Below are positions 1 through 7,077 of a stretch of 32,356 nucleotides of DNA, piece by piece. Each line of letters begins with the position of its first letter. Within the stretch, counting starts at the first letter, position 1. The notes below the pieces were generated by a model that saw nothing but the letters and a program-made list of their open reading frames with translations, did no database searches and had not been told where the DNA came from. Source of the stretch: Pseudomonadales bacterium (GTDB lineage Bacteria > Pseudomonadota > Gammaproteobacteria > Pseudomonadales > Azotimanducaceae); NCBI GenBank assembly GCA_016779385.1, contig JADHNT010000022.1, positions 1 through 32,356 on the forward strand, read 5' to 3'. The translations under genes and the position numbers were made by a program.

Positions 1-269
1 CGGTGCTGAGCTTGGAGGCCCTTCCCCCGCCGGAGAACGAGGATCTTTTGCTGCTCGCGGACGTCCTTTACGACCCCGCCAACCGCCCCCTCGTGGACGG
101 CCTTCAAGCCACGGGGCGGGAGCTGCTCATCGCCGATGCCCGGGTGGCGCCGGAGAAACTGCCCGCCTGGGAATCCCTGTGGGCGCGAGAGGCCGCTACC
201 CTGCCGGACCTCGACGAATCCCCGCTCTTTCGCACCGTGCGCTTCTACCGCGCAGCACGCCCGACCTAG
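1..269 (+). CDS. C-terminal part of a small methyltransferase (Nnt1/METTL-like), 5' truncated
   Basis: Only the last 89 or so codons are in the window; the reading frame is open to base 1 and the gene begins upstream. The segment LLLADVLYDPANRPLV resembles the region after the SAM-binding core of the COG3897 (Nnt1/METTL-like) class I methyltransferases. It is followed by a beta strand (RELLIADARV) and a C-terminal strand pair ending in TVRFYRAA, as usual for that fold. The SAM-binding glycine motif is outside the window, so activity cannot be judged. The stop is TAG, and a strong hairpin (296-324) follows 27 bases later. Family call is moderate because only the tail is visible; the substrate is unknown and could be a protein lysine or a small molecule. 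Confidence 0.6.
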   Translation, partial: VLSLEALPPPENEDLLLLADVLYDPANRPLVDGLQATGRELLIADARVAPEKLPAWESLWAREAATLPDLDESPLFRTVRFYRAARPT

Positions 270-295
270 GACTTCGCCCCCTGCCCGGCCGCGCC

Positions 296-324
296 CCTTG
301 CCAGGGCCCAAGCCCTGCGCAAGG
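296..324 (+). terminator. Strong hairpin after the methyltransferase gene
   Basis: CCTTGC-CAGGGC (296-307) pairs with GCCCTG-C-GCAAGG (312-324): a 12-bp stem with one bulged C and a four-base CCAA loop. It lies 27 bases after a stop codon and about 38 bases before the GST start. There is no T-run after it on either strand, so it is not a textbook intrinsic terminator. It could end transcription with Rho, protect the upstream mRNA, or shape the GST leader. Confidence 0.45.
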
Positions 325-361
325 ATGCATCCTCTCTAGCTGAAGCTTTGCGAGGCAAACC

Positions 362-1054
362 GTGGCCGACATCGTGCTCTATGGCAGCCCCCTATCCCCC
401 TTCTTCCGCAAGGCGGAGTTTCTTCTTCGCACTAAGGGCGTCGCCTTCGACACGGAGAACGTGCCGGTACTCGGCATGCCGGACTGGTACGCGGCCTTAA
501 ATCCCGGGCGCCGCATCCCCACGCTGCGGGACCGTACCATCGCTGAGGAAGGCCCGCCGGGCACCATCCCCGATTCCTCCGCCATGTGCGCCTTCATTGA
601 CAAGAAATATCTCGGGCCCAGCTTCTACCCGGAGGACCCCTACGCCCTGGGCCGGGCCCTGTGGTTTGAGGAATATGCGGATACGGACCTGGCCGGGGTC
701 GTGGGTAGTGGCATCTTCCGTCCCATCATGTTCCCGCGCTTCCAGGGTAAGGAATCGGACCTCGCCACGGCGAAGGCCACGGCGGCAGAAAAGCTCCCGG
801 AGAAGCTGGCCTACCTCGACGGCGTGCTTGAAGCCGGTCCCTTCCTCGGCGGCGAGACCCTCACCATCGGCGATGTTGCCGTGGCGTCGGTCTTTGCTCA
901 GTACGCCTTGGTGGCCCAGCTGCCCGAGGGCTTCCCCCATTTCCGCGCTTTCTATGAGCGCATGGCCGCCCTGCCGGCCCTTGCGGAGAACCTCGCCCTA
1001 TGCCGAAAAATGCTCAGCAAAGCCCTCCCTGCGCCGCTGGAGCTCAGCGCGTGA
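362..1054 (+). CDS. Glutathione S-transferase family protein
   Basis: A 230-residue cytoplasmic protein starting at GTG. Residues 1-80 form the thioredoxin-like glutathione domain: the start LYGSPLSPFFRK places the usual catalytic Ser/Pro segment at S12-P13-F14, LNPGRRIPTL carries the cis-Pro preceding strand, and PDSSAM occupies the place of the gamma-glutamyl-binding E/DS motif. Residues 95-230 form the all-helical domain, with FLGGETLTIGDVAVAS near 160-175 matching the conserved N-capping box and hydrophobic staple. Such enzymes conjugate glutathione to electrophiles or act as peroxidases or isomerases; the substrate cannot be read. Its TGA stop overlaps the GTG start of the next gene (GTGA), so it is probably co-translated with the peroxiredoxin. 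Both could serve oxidative or electrophile defence. Confidence 0.85.
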   Translation: MADIVLYGSPLSPFFRKAEFLLRTKGVAFDTENVPVLGMPDWYAALNPGRRIPTLRDRTIAEEGPPGTIPDSSAMCAFIDKKYLGPSFYPEDPYALGRALWFEEYADTDLAGVVGSGIFRPIMFPRFQGKESDLATAKATAAEKLPEKLAYLDGVLEAGPFLGGETLTIGDVAVASVFAQYALVAQLPEGFPHFRAFYERMAALPALAENLALCRKMLSKALPAPLELSA

Positions 1055-1590
1055 GGGCCTTCCTTCGAAGCGCCGCCGGCGCCCTTCTTGCCCTCCTGAC
1101 GCTTGCCACGCTGCCGGCACTCGGGGAAACGGAAGCTCTCCGCACAGGCGATGCGGCGCCCCCCTTCACGCTCCCGGGCACGGACGGCAACACCCATCGC
1201 CTGAGCGATTACGCCGGGCGCTGGGTCGTGCTCGCCTTTTTCCCCAAGGCTTACACCGGGGGCTGCACCATTGAGTGCAAGGCCCTACGCGATGCCAGCC
1301 GGGAGCTCGGCGCCTTCGAGGTCGCCTACTTCATGGCGAGCACCGATAACCTCGAGGACAACCGGGGCTTCGCGGCGCAGAATAACGCGAACTTCCCCCT
1401 CCTTTCGGACGCGAGCAAGACCGTGGCGGCGGCCTACGGCGTACTCCGGGACAACGGCCTCGCTCGCCGCTGGACCTTCTACATCGATCCGGAGGGCATC
1501 ATCCAACGGGTAGACCGCACCGTCGATCCCGCGAGCGCCGGGGTCACGCTGGTCAAGAACCTCCGGAGCCTCGGCGCCCCGGAAAGCTAG
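1051..1590 (+). CDS. Exported peroxiredoxin (AhpC/TSA, BCP-like)
   Basis: A 179-residue thioredoxin-fold peroxidase. I place the start at GTG 1051, not the in-frame ATG at 1000: the GTG overlaps the GST stop, GGAG lies about ten bases before it, and the protein then begins with a clean signal peptide (MRAFLRS, a run of Leu/Ala, ending about ALG-ETEA near residue 25). Without the signal it has the length of a bacterioferritin-comigratory-type peroxiredoxin. FFPKAYTGGCTIEC carries the PxxxTxxC active site: P65, T69 and peroxidatic C72. A second Cys, C76, is four residues on; in E. coli BCP I recall a spacing of five. It probably removes peroxides in the periplasm. Its TAG stop shares the bases CTAG with the stop of the convergent AraC gene. 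Confidence 0.85.
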   Translation: MRAFLRSAAGALLALLTLATLPALGETEALRTGDAAPPFTLPGTDGNTHRLSDYAGRWVVLAFFPKAYTGGCTIECKALRDASRELGAFEVAYFMASTDNLEDNRGFAAQNNANFPLLSDASKTVAAAYGVLRDNGLARRWTFYIDPEGIIQRVDRTVDPASAGVTLVKNLRSLGAPES

Positions 1591-2639
1591 CGGCGCCCTC
1601 CCTGGGCCTCGGCGCGCCACCGGGAGGGAGGCGCGCCGAACCACTTATGAAAGGCCCGGCTAAACGCCGCCGGGTCAGCGTAGCCCAGCCGTTCGCTGAT
1701 CTGAGCAATGGAATCGTCCGTTTGGCGAAGATAGGCCTGGGCCCGCTCCCGGAGGATCTGCTCGAGCAGCTGCTGGAAGCCCGTCCCCTCCTGGCGCAGG
1801 CGCCGGGCCAGGGTGCGGGGTTCGAGTTCGAGCATGGCGGCCACCTCCTCCCGCCGGGGCGGCGGCAGATAGGCCCAGAGCAGGCGCCGCACCCGCTCCC
1901 CGACCCCCACCGAGTCCCCCAGCTGGCGGGCGAAGCGCCGGGCCAGGGCGTCGTAGCGCTTAAAGGGTAAGGGAGAGGCTAAGCGAGGCGCCTGGTCCAG
2001 GTCCCGGGGGCCAAAGACCAGCTGAGCCTCCGCCGTGCCGAAGCGCAGGGGCGCGGGAAGGGGGCCCAGCTCGCCGAGGGGCGGGCCGGGCAAGCCGATC
2101 TCCTGGGGTCGGCCCGCGGGACCCAGCACATCCAGGATCACCCGAAGGACCGAAAAGAGATCTTTCCAAAGGCAGTAGTTTGAGAGGGCGCTGTCCCCCC
2201 CGGGCAAGATCGGCGGCTCGAACTGCACGACGGCCCCCGCGGGATAGGAAAGCACGGTGATGCGGCAGTGCCCCCAGCTGAGCTCGGGAAGGGCGAGCAA
2301 GCGCTCAAGGGCCACCAGCAGGGTCGGCGCATGCTGCATGGCCAGCCCGAGCACGCCATAATGATTTACCCCGATAAGGGAAAAGGCCTGGATGATCTCC
2401 GCCGGAGCTCGGGGCACCTGGCGCAGCATGGCCTGGAGAGCCCCCAGCTCCTGGTCGAGGGTCAGGGGAAAGTCAGGATCCTCGGCGGCGCGCCGGGGTA
2501 GGCCCTGGGCTTCGAGGAAGCGGGCCGCGGCCTCATCGCTGATGCCGGCCATGCCCAGCTGCCCCATCAGCCCCGCGAGGGTTCGGGGCGCAGCTGAAAG
2601 ATCCCCCGCGGCCCGTACCCGCGCTTCCGGTACCCGCAT
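1587..2639 (-). CDS. AraC family transcriptional regulator
   Basis: About 350 residues; I use ATG 2639 (an in-frame TTG lies two codons upstream; neither has a good ribosome site). Residues 20-210 match the 'arabinose-binding' type N-terminal domain of OruR/ArgR-like regulators (LMGQLGMAG near the start, GVLGLAMQHAPTL, LSWGHCRITVLS). The last 100 residues are a double helix-turn-helix: first helix pair around LELEPRTLARRLRQEG, second around SIAQISERLGYADPAAFSRA and KWFGAPPSRWR, the family signature. It is divergent from the flavin monooxygenase gene across about 116 bases, so it likely activates that gene in response to a substrate; this arrangement is common for EthA/FMO-type genes. The stop TAG is shared base for base with the peroxiredoxin stop. 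Confidence 0.9.
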   Translation of the reverse strand: MRVPEARVRAAGDLSAAPRTLAGLMGQLGMAGISDEAAARFLEAQGLPRRAAEDPDFPLTLDQELGALQAMLRQVPRAPAEIIQAFSLIGVNHYGVLGLAMQHAPTLLVALERLLALPELSWGHCRITVLSYPAGAVVQFEPPILPGGDSALSNYCLWKDLFSVLRVILDVLGPAGRPQEIGLPGPPLGELGPLPAPLRFGTAEAQLVFGPRDLDQAPRLASPLPFKRYDALARRFARQLGDSVGVGERVRRLLWAYLPPPRREEVAAMLELEPRTLARRLRQEGTGFQQLLEQILRERAQAYLRQTDDSIAQISERLGYADPAAFSRAFHKWFGAPPSRWRAEAQGGRR

Positions 2640-2755
2640 AATCAAACTCTGTCGGTCGACTATTGTCCTAAATTATCAAGTCCATGACCCCGGGAGCAAT
2701 GGCGCCCTCGCCCCGTTCGTCGCAAGCTTGGAACATCAGCAATGGAGGAACCCTC
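2640..2755. promoter_or_regulatory. Divergent promoter region between araC-type regulator and monooxygenase
   Basis: A 116-base gap between two divergent starts. Bases 2637-2690 are clearly AT-richer than their surroundings (for example TTGTCCTAAATTATCAAG), as expected for promoters in GC-rich DNA. I could not assign a convincing -35/-10 pair or a direct repeat for AraC binding, so the call rests on position and base composition. Confidence 0.4.
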
Positions 2756-4288
2756 ATGTCTGCAGCAAATCAATTCTCTAGCGCGGCCTCGGAAACGGAA
2801 CATTTCGACGTTCTCATCGTGGGCGCGGGCATCTCTGGCGTGGGCGGTGCAGTCCATCTTCAGCAGCAGTGCCCCGACAAGCGCTTTGTGATCCTAGAAA
2901 CGCAAAGCAGCTTCGGCGGCACCTGGCTCACCCACAAATACCCAGGTATTCGCTCCGACAGCGATCTCTACACCTTTGGCTATCGCTTCAAGCCCTGGTC
3001 CGGGAAGCCCATCGCCACGGCGGAAGCCATCCGGGAATACATGGGCGAGGTGATCGAGGAAAACCACCTCACGCCCCATATCCGCTACCACCATCGGGTG
3101 GAAACGGCGCGTTGGGATAGCGATAGCGCGCTCTGGACCCTTGAGGTCCGGAACAGCGTGGACGGCAGCCTAACGACCTTTACGGGCCGCTTCCTCTGGA
3201 TGTGCCAGGGCTACTACCGCCACAGCAAGGGCTACACCCCCGAATGGCCTGGGATGGAGAGCTTTAAGGGCGACATCATCCACCCCCAGGAATGGAAGGA
3301 AGACTACGACTACACGGGCAAGCGCGTGGTGGTCATCGGCTCTGGGGCCACGGCAGCCACCGTAGTGCCGGCGATGGCGGACCGGGCGGCCCATGTCACC
3401 ATGCTTCAGCGCTCCCCAACCTACTTCGCCCCGGGGGAGAACCGCAATGAGCTGGCGGACTCGCTCCGGGAGCTCGAAATCCCGGAAGAGTGGGTGCACG
3501 AGATCGTCCGGCGCCGGATCCTGAAGGATGGGCAGGAGATTACACGGCGCTCCTTCGAGGAACCCGAGGCCCTCCGAGACGAGCTAATTGGCGCTGCAAA
3601 GGCCTACCTTGGTCCCGACTACGAGGTGGATAAGCATTTCAATCCGAGCTATCGCCCTTGGCGCCAGCGCCTCGCCTTCATCCCCGATGGGGACCTATTC
3701 AAGGGCATCGCTGAAGGCAAAGCCTCCGTGGTTACCGATGAAATTGACTGTTTTACGGAAAATGGCATCAAAACCCGTTCCGGCGAAGTCATCGAAGCGG
3801 ATCTCATCCTCACGGCCACGGGCTTTAACCTGTGCATCCTCGGAGACATCGACTTCACCATCGATGGGGAGCCCCTGCGCTTCGAGGACAGCTACACCTG
3901 GCTGGGCATGCTCTACTCGAACGTGCCCAACATGTGCTGGGTCTTCGGTTACCTGCGGACGAGCTGGACCATGCGGTCCGACTTGATCGGCGATTTCGTC
4001 TGCCGGCTTTTAAAGCACATGGATGAGAGCGGAGTTCAGATCGTCACCCCCACTCTTCGGGACGAAGACAAGGCCGCGCCTCCGGCGCCCTTTGTGGATC
4101 CGGAAAATTTCAACGCGGGCTACCTGCTCCGCAGCATGGATCAGCTACCCAATCAGGGTCCCACCCTGCCCTGGCAGTTCCCCCAAGACTACTATCGGGA
4201 GCGAGAGCTGATCCCCGCCGCTAAGCTGGACGATGAAACCCTCGTCTACCGCCACGCCAAGGCGGCGGTCAAAACCGCCGCAGGCTAG
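2756..4288 (+). CDS. EthA-like flavin-containing (Baeyer-Villiger) monooxygenase
   Basis: A 510-residue FAD/NADPH monooxygenase, near the usual 490-510 for EthA-type enzymes. ATG 2756 is chosen because GGAGG sits seven bases upstream; the frame is open further 5' but the extra residues are not family-like. FAD site: VLIVGAGISG (19-28), then GGTWLTHKYPGIRSDSD (54-70), typical of EthA and ketone monooxygenases. The Baeyer-Villiger fingerprint FxGxxxHxxxW is present at F170-W180, but K181 stands where Pro or Asp is usual. NADPH site: VVVIGSGATA (191-200). The C-terminal half (CWVFGYLRTSWTMRSDLI, GYLLRSMDQLPNQG) also follows EthA closely. It likely inserts oxygen next to a carbonyl or oxidises a sulfur; the natural substrate is unknown. 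Probably controlled by the divergent AraC protein. Its stop shares CTAG with the nitroreductase stop. Confidence 0.9.
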   Translation: MSAANQFSSAASETEHFDVLIVGAGISGVGGAVHLQQQCPDKRFVILETQSSFGGTWLTHKYPGIRSDSDLYTFGYRFKPWSGKPIATAEAIREYMGEVIEENHLTPHIRYHHRVETARWDSDSALWTLEVRNSVDGSLTTFTGRFLWMCQGYYRHSKGYTPEWPGMESFKGDIIHPQEWKEDYDYTGKRVVVIGSGATAATVVPAMADRAAHVTMLQRSPTYFAPGENRNELADSLRELEIPEEWVHEIVRRRILKDGQEITRRSFEEPEALRDELIGAAKAYLGPDYEVDKHFNPSYRPWRQRLAFIPDGDLFKGIAEGKASVVTDEIDCFTENGIKTRSGEVIEADLILTATGFNLCILGDIDFTIDGEPLRFEDSYTWLGMLYSNVPNMCWVFGYLRTSWTMRSDLIGDFVCRLLKHMDESGVQIVTPTLRDEDKAAPPAPFVDPENFNAGYLLRSMDQLPNQGPTLPWQFPQDYYRERELIPAAKLDDETLVYRHAKAAVKTAAG

Positions 4289-4965
4289 CCCTTCCGGCGG
4301 GGGATCCCCTCCGCCTTATCAAAGAACAGCACCTCATCCACGGGACGCCGCGGCGGCGTCCCGTACTTTCCTTCGGGCCAGCCAATGGGAATGAGCGCGC
4401 AGCTCGGCGTTTCTGGAGATAGGCCTAGGTAGGCGTCGATCTCATCTCCGTGGGCCCGATGCGTGGTGGTGAGACTGGCGCCCAACCCCACGGCCCGGCA
4501 GGCCAGCAGAACGTTCTGGATGCAGGGGTACAGGGCTTGGTACTGGGGCTCGTTTCGACGGGTCCAGCCCGCCACGAACAGATGCACGGGGGCTTCCGCC
4601 AGATGTTCCGCGAGGTGAATCGCCGCGCGCATGTTCCGGCGCTTGCGCTCCGGGTAGGCGGGATCCTTCGCCGCTTCCACCGCCGGAGCAATGTAGGGAA
4701 AAAAAGCAGCCTGGTAACGCTCGGCGATAAAGGCCCGGCGCTCCGAGTCGGTGACGGCCACAAAGAACCAGGGCTGGCGGTTGCCGCCGCTCGGCGCAAA
4801 GGTACCCGCCTCGCAGATTTTGCGAATGAGGGAGCGTGGCACGGGGTCGGGCCTTAGGCGCCGGATCGCCCGAGTGCTACGGATCCCCTCCAGAAGGGGG
4901 AGATCCTCACCGAGGGCCGCAACAGCGGCATCGTCAAGGGCGCTGAGATCGGGCGCGTCGCTCAT
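4285..4965 (-). CDS. Nitroreductase family FMN-dependent oxidoreductase
   Basis: 226 residues. The start is ATG 4965, with GGAG/GAGG a few bases upstream; in-frame TTG and GTG codons further out lack such a site. RSTRAIRRLRPDPVP (about 29-43) and FAPSGGNRQPWFFV (about 57-70) are the FMN phosphate- and ring-binding segments of the nitroreductase fold, and IQNVLLACRAVGLGASLTT (about 148-166) is the conserved core helix. The C-terminal IPIGWPEGKYGTPPRRPVDEV is also typical. Members reduce nitro groups, quinones, enones or act as dehalogenases; the substrate is not evident. The TAG stop occupies the same CTAG as the stop of the convergent monooxygenase. Confidence 0.88.
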   Translation of the reverse strand: MSDAPDLSALDDAAVAALGEDLPLLEGIRSTRAIRRLRPDPVPRSLIRKICEAGTFAPSGGNRQPWFFVAVTDSERRAFIAERYQAAFFPYIAPAVEAAKDPAYPERKRRNMRAAIHLAEHLAEAPVHLFVAGWTRRNEPQYQALYPCIQNVLLACRAVGLGASLTTTHRAHGDEIDAYLGLSPETPSCALIPIGWPEGKYGTPPRRPVDEVLFFDKAEGIPRRKG

Positions 4966-4996
4966 GGTCCTCTCCACCAAAAAGAGGCCATTGTGC

Positions 4997-5017
4997 CGCG
5001 CTCGCTAGGCAAGCGCG
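4997..5017 (-). terminator. Hairpin between small ORF and nitroreductase gene
   Basis: On the minus strand CGCGCTTGC-CTA-GCGAGCGCG forms a nine-base-pair stem (one G-U pair in RNA) with a three-base loop, 28 bases after the stop of the small gene at 5045. A run of five T's follows only 14 bases later, too far for a standard intrinsic terminator. It may be a weak terminator or an mRNA end-stabilising stem. Confidence 0.35.
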
Positions 5018-5044
5018 ACGGCTAGGCGCCAGACTGACCTCGCT

Positions 5045-5248
5045 TTAGGCTGCGGCCTCTGCTGCGCAGTCGTCGTTGGCGGCCATGGGGCCAGCCGCGG
5101 GGGCCGGCGCTTCCGGGGCCGTCGCAACAGGCACCACCTCTGCGTAACGCCAAGACGCCACAGGATAGGCAAGCTCGGGAAGAAGCCCTGCGGACAGCAA
5201 CATGGGCTGGTTAAGGTAGAGTTCAGCAAGGCGCTTCAGCAATGACAT
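5045..5248 (-). CDS. Small protein of unknown function (67 residues)
   Basis: I do not recognise a family. The ATG at 5248 is preceded by CGGAG with nine bases of spacing, which supports real translation. Residues 1-40 look folded or amphipathic (MSLLKRLAELYLNQP then LLPELAYPVASWRYAEVV), whereas residues 41-67 are a low-complexity Ala/Pro tail (ATAPEAPAPAAG, ending in CAAEAAA) with one Cys. There is no clear signal peptide or full membrane segment. It lies between dacB and the nitroreductase gene on the same strand, with 96 and 79 bases on either side, so it could have its own promoter. The TAA stop is one of few in this window. A short, accidental ORF in GC-rich DNA remains possible. Confidence 0.5.
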   Translation of the reverse strand: MSLLKRLAELYLNQPMLLSAGLLPELAYPVASWRYAEVVPVATAPEAPAPAAGPMAANDDCAAEAAA

Positions 5249-5344
5249 GGGGGATTACTCCGAAGTGGGGATTCGGGAAGCGCGCGACCTTACTCCTTTT
5301 TTTCCCCCTGGCAAGAAGAAGTTGACGAACGGTCAGAAATCTTC

Positions 5345-6925
5345 CTAATCCGCCCAAAGCGCCTGCAATACGGCCTCATGAAGGGAGGGCCCCAGGCCCC
5401 GCTCCGCCTCCTCGGCTTCCAGCATCAGCACCACCGCAAGGCGCCGCCCCTGGCGGGTTTGCAAAACCCCCGCAACATTCGACACCCCGGCAAGGGTGCC
5501 CGTTTTCAGGTGCGCTTGAGCCGCGAGGGGCGTGTCCTCGAAGCGGCTCCGGAGCGTGCCGTCGACTCCCGCAATGGGAAGCGCGTGCAAAAACTCCGGC
5601 ATGCGCGGAGATTGCCAAAGAAGCCGAAGCACGGCCCCCACCTGCGCCGGGCGCAGTCGATCCTCCCGAGCTAGCCCCGCGGGATGGGTGAGCACGGCAT
5701 CGCTAAGATCGACCCCGGCTGCTCCGTAGATTGTCCGTAGGGCCTGCCACCCTGCCTCTTCCGTACCGGCGCCTTCCTGCACCCGCCCGAGCGTAAGGAG
5801 CAATTGGGTGGTCATCACGTTGTTACTGCTCTTGCCTAAACGCCAAACAATTTCATCGAGGGACGGGGAAGGCTGGCGCAGCAGGCGGCCCGTTGGCGCG
5901 GGCGTTTTCTCACGCGCGCGGGGCGGAAGACGATCGAAGCTATCCGCCTCGGCCCGGGCCTCCGCCGTAAGCGCGCCCGGCGCCACATCCCCCTGCCATT
6001 GCCCCCCCAGCGCTTCGAAGAGCACGCGGAAGCGATCTCCAAGGTATCGCTCCGGAGTGAGCACGCTACGCGTGAGGGCGTAGCGCTGGCAGCCCTCGGG
6101 GAAGGTGCCCTCAAGGCGCAGCGTATCCCGGGCGGACCCCAGCACGTTGATCGCCACCCCGCGCTGGTAACCCCGGCAGGGCCCAGGCACGAGCTTCAGC
6201 CGGTTTTCGACGCGTAGGGATGGCAGCAGCGGAGACACCTGCGCCTCCACGGCGTCGGTCCCGGGGCGAAGGGCGACGGTAGCCGCGGTGAAGTTGGGCA
6301 GGAGGGCGTGAGCGGGCAGGTTGTAGAGCCTATCCCCTTGCCCATCAAAGGCATCCCGGGGTCGAGCGGTGGGAGACAGGGCACGCCCATCCACCCGCAG
6401 GGCACCCTCGATTCGGGACACTCCAGCGGCGCGAAGCGCGGAAACCAAGCGATAGAGCGCTTCGTCATTGAAGAACGGATCGCCCTCGCCCCACAGCAAT
6501 AGATCCCCCAGCAGGACTCCATCCCGTAGCGATCCTTCCGCCCAGGCCTCCGTGTGCCAGCGGAACGCCGGGCCCAGAGAAAGCAGGGCCGCGCCCATGG
6601 GGAGGAGCTTCACAAGGGACGCCGGGGGGCGCGGTCGCTCCGCCGCTTCCGCGGTCAGCACCTCGTCTCGGTCGAAATCAAACACCCAAAGGGAGGCGCT
6701 GTCCTCGGGCAGGCGCAGGCTTTTTAGGGCCCGTCGAAGGGCCTCGACCCCCGGTGCTGCGACGGCAGGCGCTTCCGGAGGCGCCGCCCCTTGAACCTCC
6801 GCGGCAAAAATGCCACTTACCAGGGAACCCTGGAGCGCAAGGAGCGTCCCTAGGATGCGGCCCCCCCACCGGCGCCGGCGCCGGAGAGCCATGCTAAACT
6901 TTTTTTCTTGATCTCGAACGGCCAT
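5345..6925 (-). CDS. dacB: D-alanyl-D-alanine carboxypeptidase/endopeptidase, PBP4 type
   Basis: 526 residues, somewhat longer than E. coli PBP4 (about 477). The start at ATG 6925 is chosen for the strong GGGAGGAG nine bases upstream; the inner ATG at 6892 lacks any ribosome site. This gives a signal peptide with a long basic N-region (ALRRRRRW) and hydrophobic core to about residue 40-45 (GIFAAEVQG). The penicillin-binding motifs of peptidase family S13 are intact: S103-x-x-K106 (PASLVK), S367-N-N369 and K474-T-G476 (HLKTGTLAG). Between the first two lies the large insert typical of PBP4. It cuts the terminal D-Ala or D,D cross-links in periplasmic peptidoglycan. It is divergent from the ABC/HlyD/TolC operon across 152 bases. 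Confidence 0.92.
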   Translation of the reverse strand: MAVRDQEKKFSMALRRRRRWGGRILGTLLALQGSLVSGIFAAEVQGAAPPEAPAVAAPGVEALRRALKSLRLPEDSASLWVFDFDRDEVLTAEAAERPRPPASLVKLLPMGAALLSLGPAFRWHTEAWAEGSLRDGVLLGDLLLWGEGDPFFNDEALYRLVSALRAAGVSRIEGALRVDGRALSPTARPRDAFDGQGDRLYNLPAHALLPNFTAATVALRPGTDAVEAQVSPLLPSLRVENRLKLVPGPCRGYQRGVAINVLGSARDTLRLEGTFPEGCQRYALTRSVLTPERYLGDRFRVLFEALGGQWQGDVAPGALTAEARAEADSFDRLPPRAREKTPAPTGRLLRQPSPSLDEIVWRLGKSSNNVMTTQLLLTLGRVQEGAGTEEAGWQALRTIYGAAGVDLSDAVLTHPAGLAREDRLRPAQVGAVLRLLWQSPRMPEFLHALPIAGVDGTLRSRFEDTPLAAQAHLKTGTLAGVSNVAGVLQTRQGRRLAVVLMLEAEEAERGLGPSLHEAVLQALWAD

Positions 6926-7077
6926 CGTTCGACGCTCCTCCCATTACCGCAACGGGCCTATGCCCGATGCGTTCGCGTCCTCCAGCGGCGCATCACAGAT
7001 TTTTACGGGGCCGCCGAGTCACCTCGCCCCCCATGCCATGGGTAGCCCCCAAAAACGGCACCCCCAAAGGAGTGATC
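6926..7077. promoter_or_regulatory. Divergent region between dacB and the exporter operon
   Basis: A 152-base gap that must hold promoters for dacB (-) and the exporter operon (+). I see no strong -35/-10 pair. A ribosome site (AGGAG, 7068-7072) precedes the exporter start. An upstream in-frame ATG at 6967 would extend the ABC protein by 37 residues that are basic and Pro-rich and unlike the family, so I treat that stretch as leader. Confidence 0.35.

Noticed and set aside
1000-1050. Peroxiredoxin start at ATG 1000
   Set aside because: It would bury the signal peptide behind 17 residues and overlap GST by 55 bases; GTG 1051 has a GGAG site and a GTGA overlap.
6967-7077. N-terminal extension of the ABC exporter from ATG 6967
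   Set aside because: The extra 37 residues are basic and Pro-rich, unlike the family, and AGGAG lies directly before ATG 7078.
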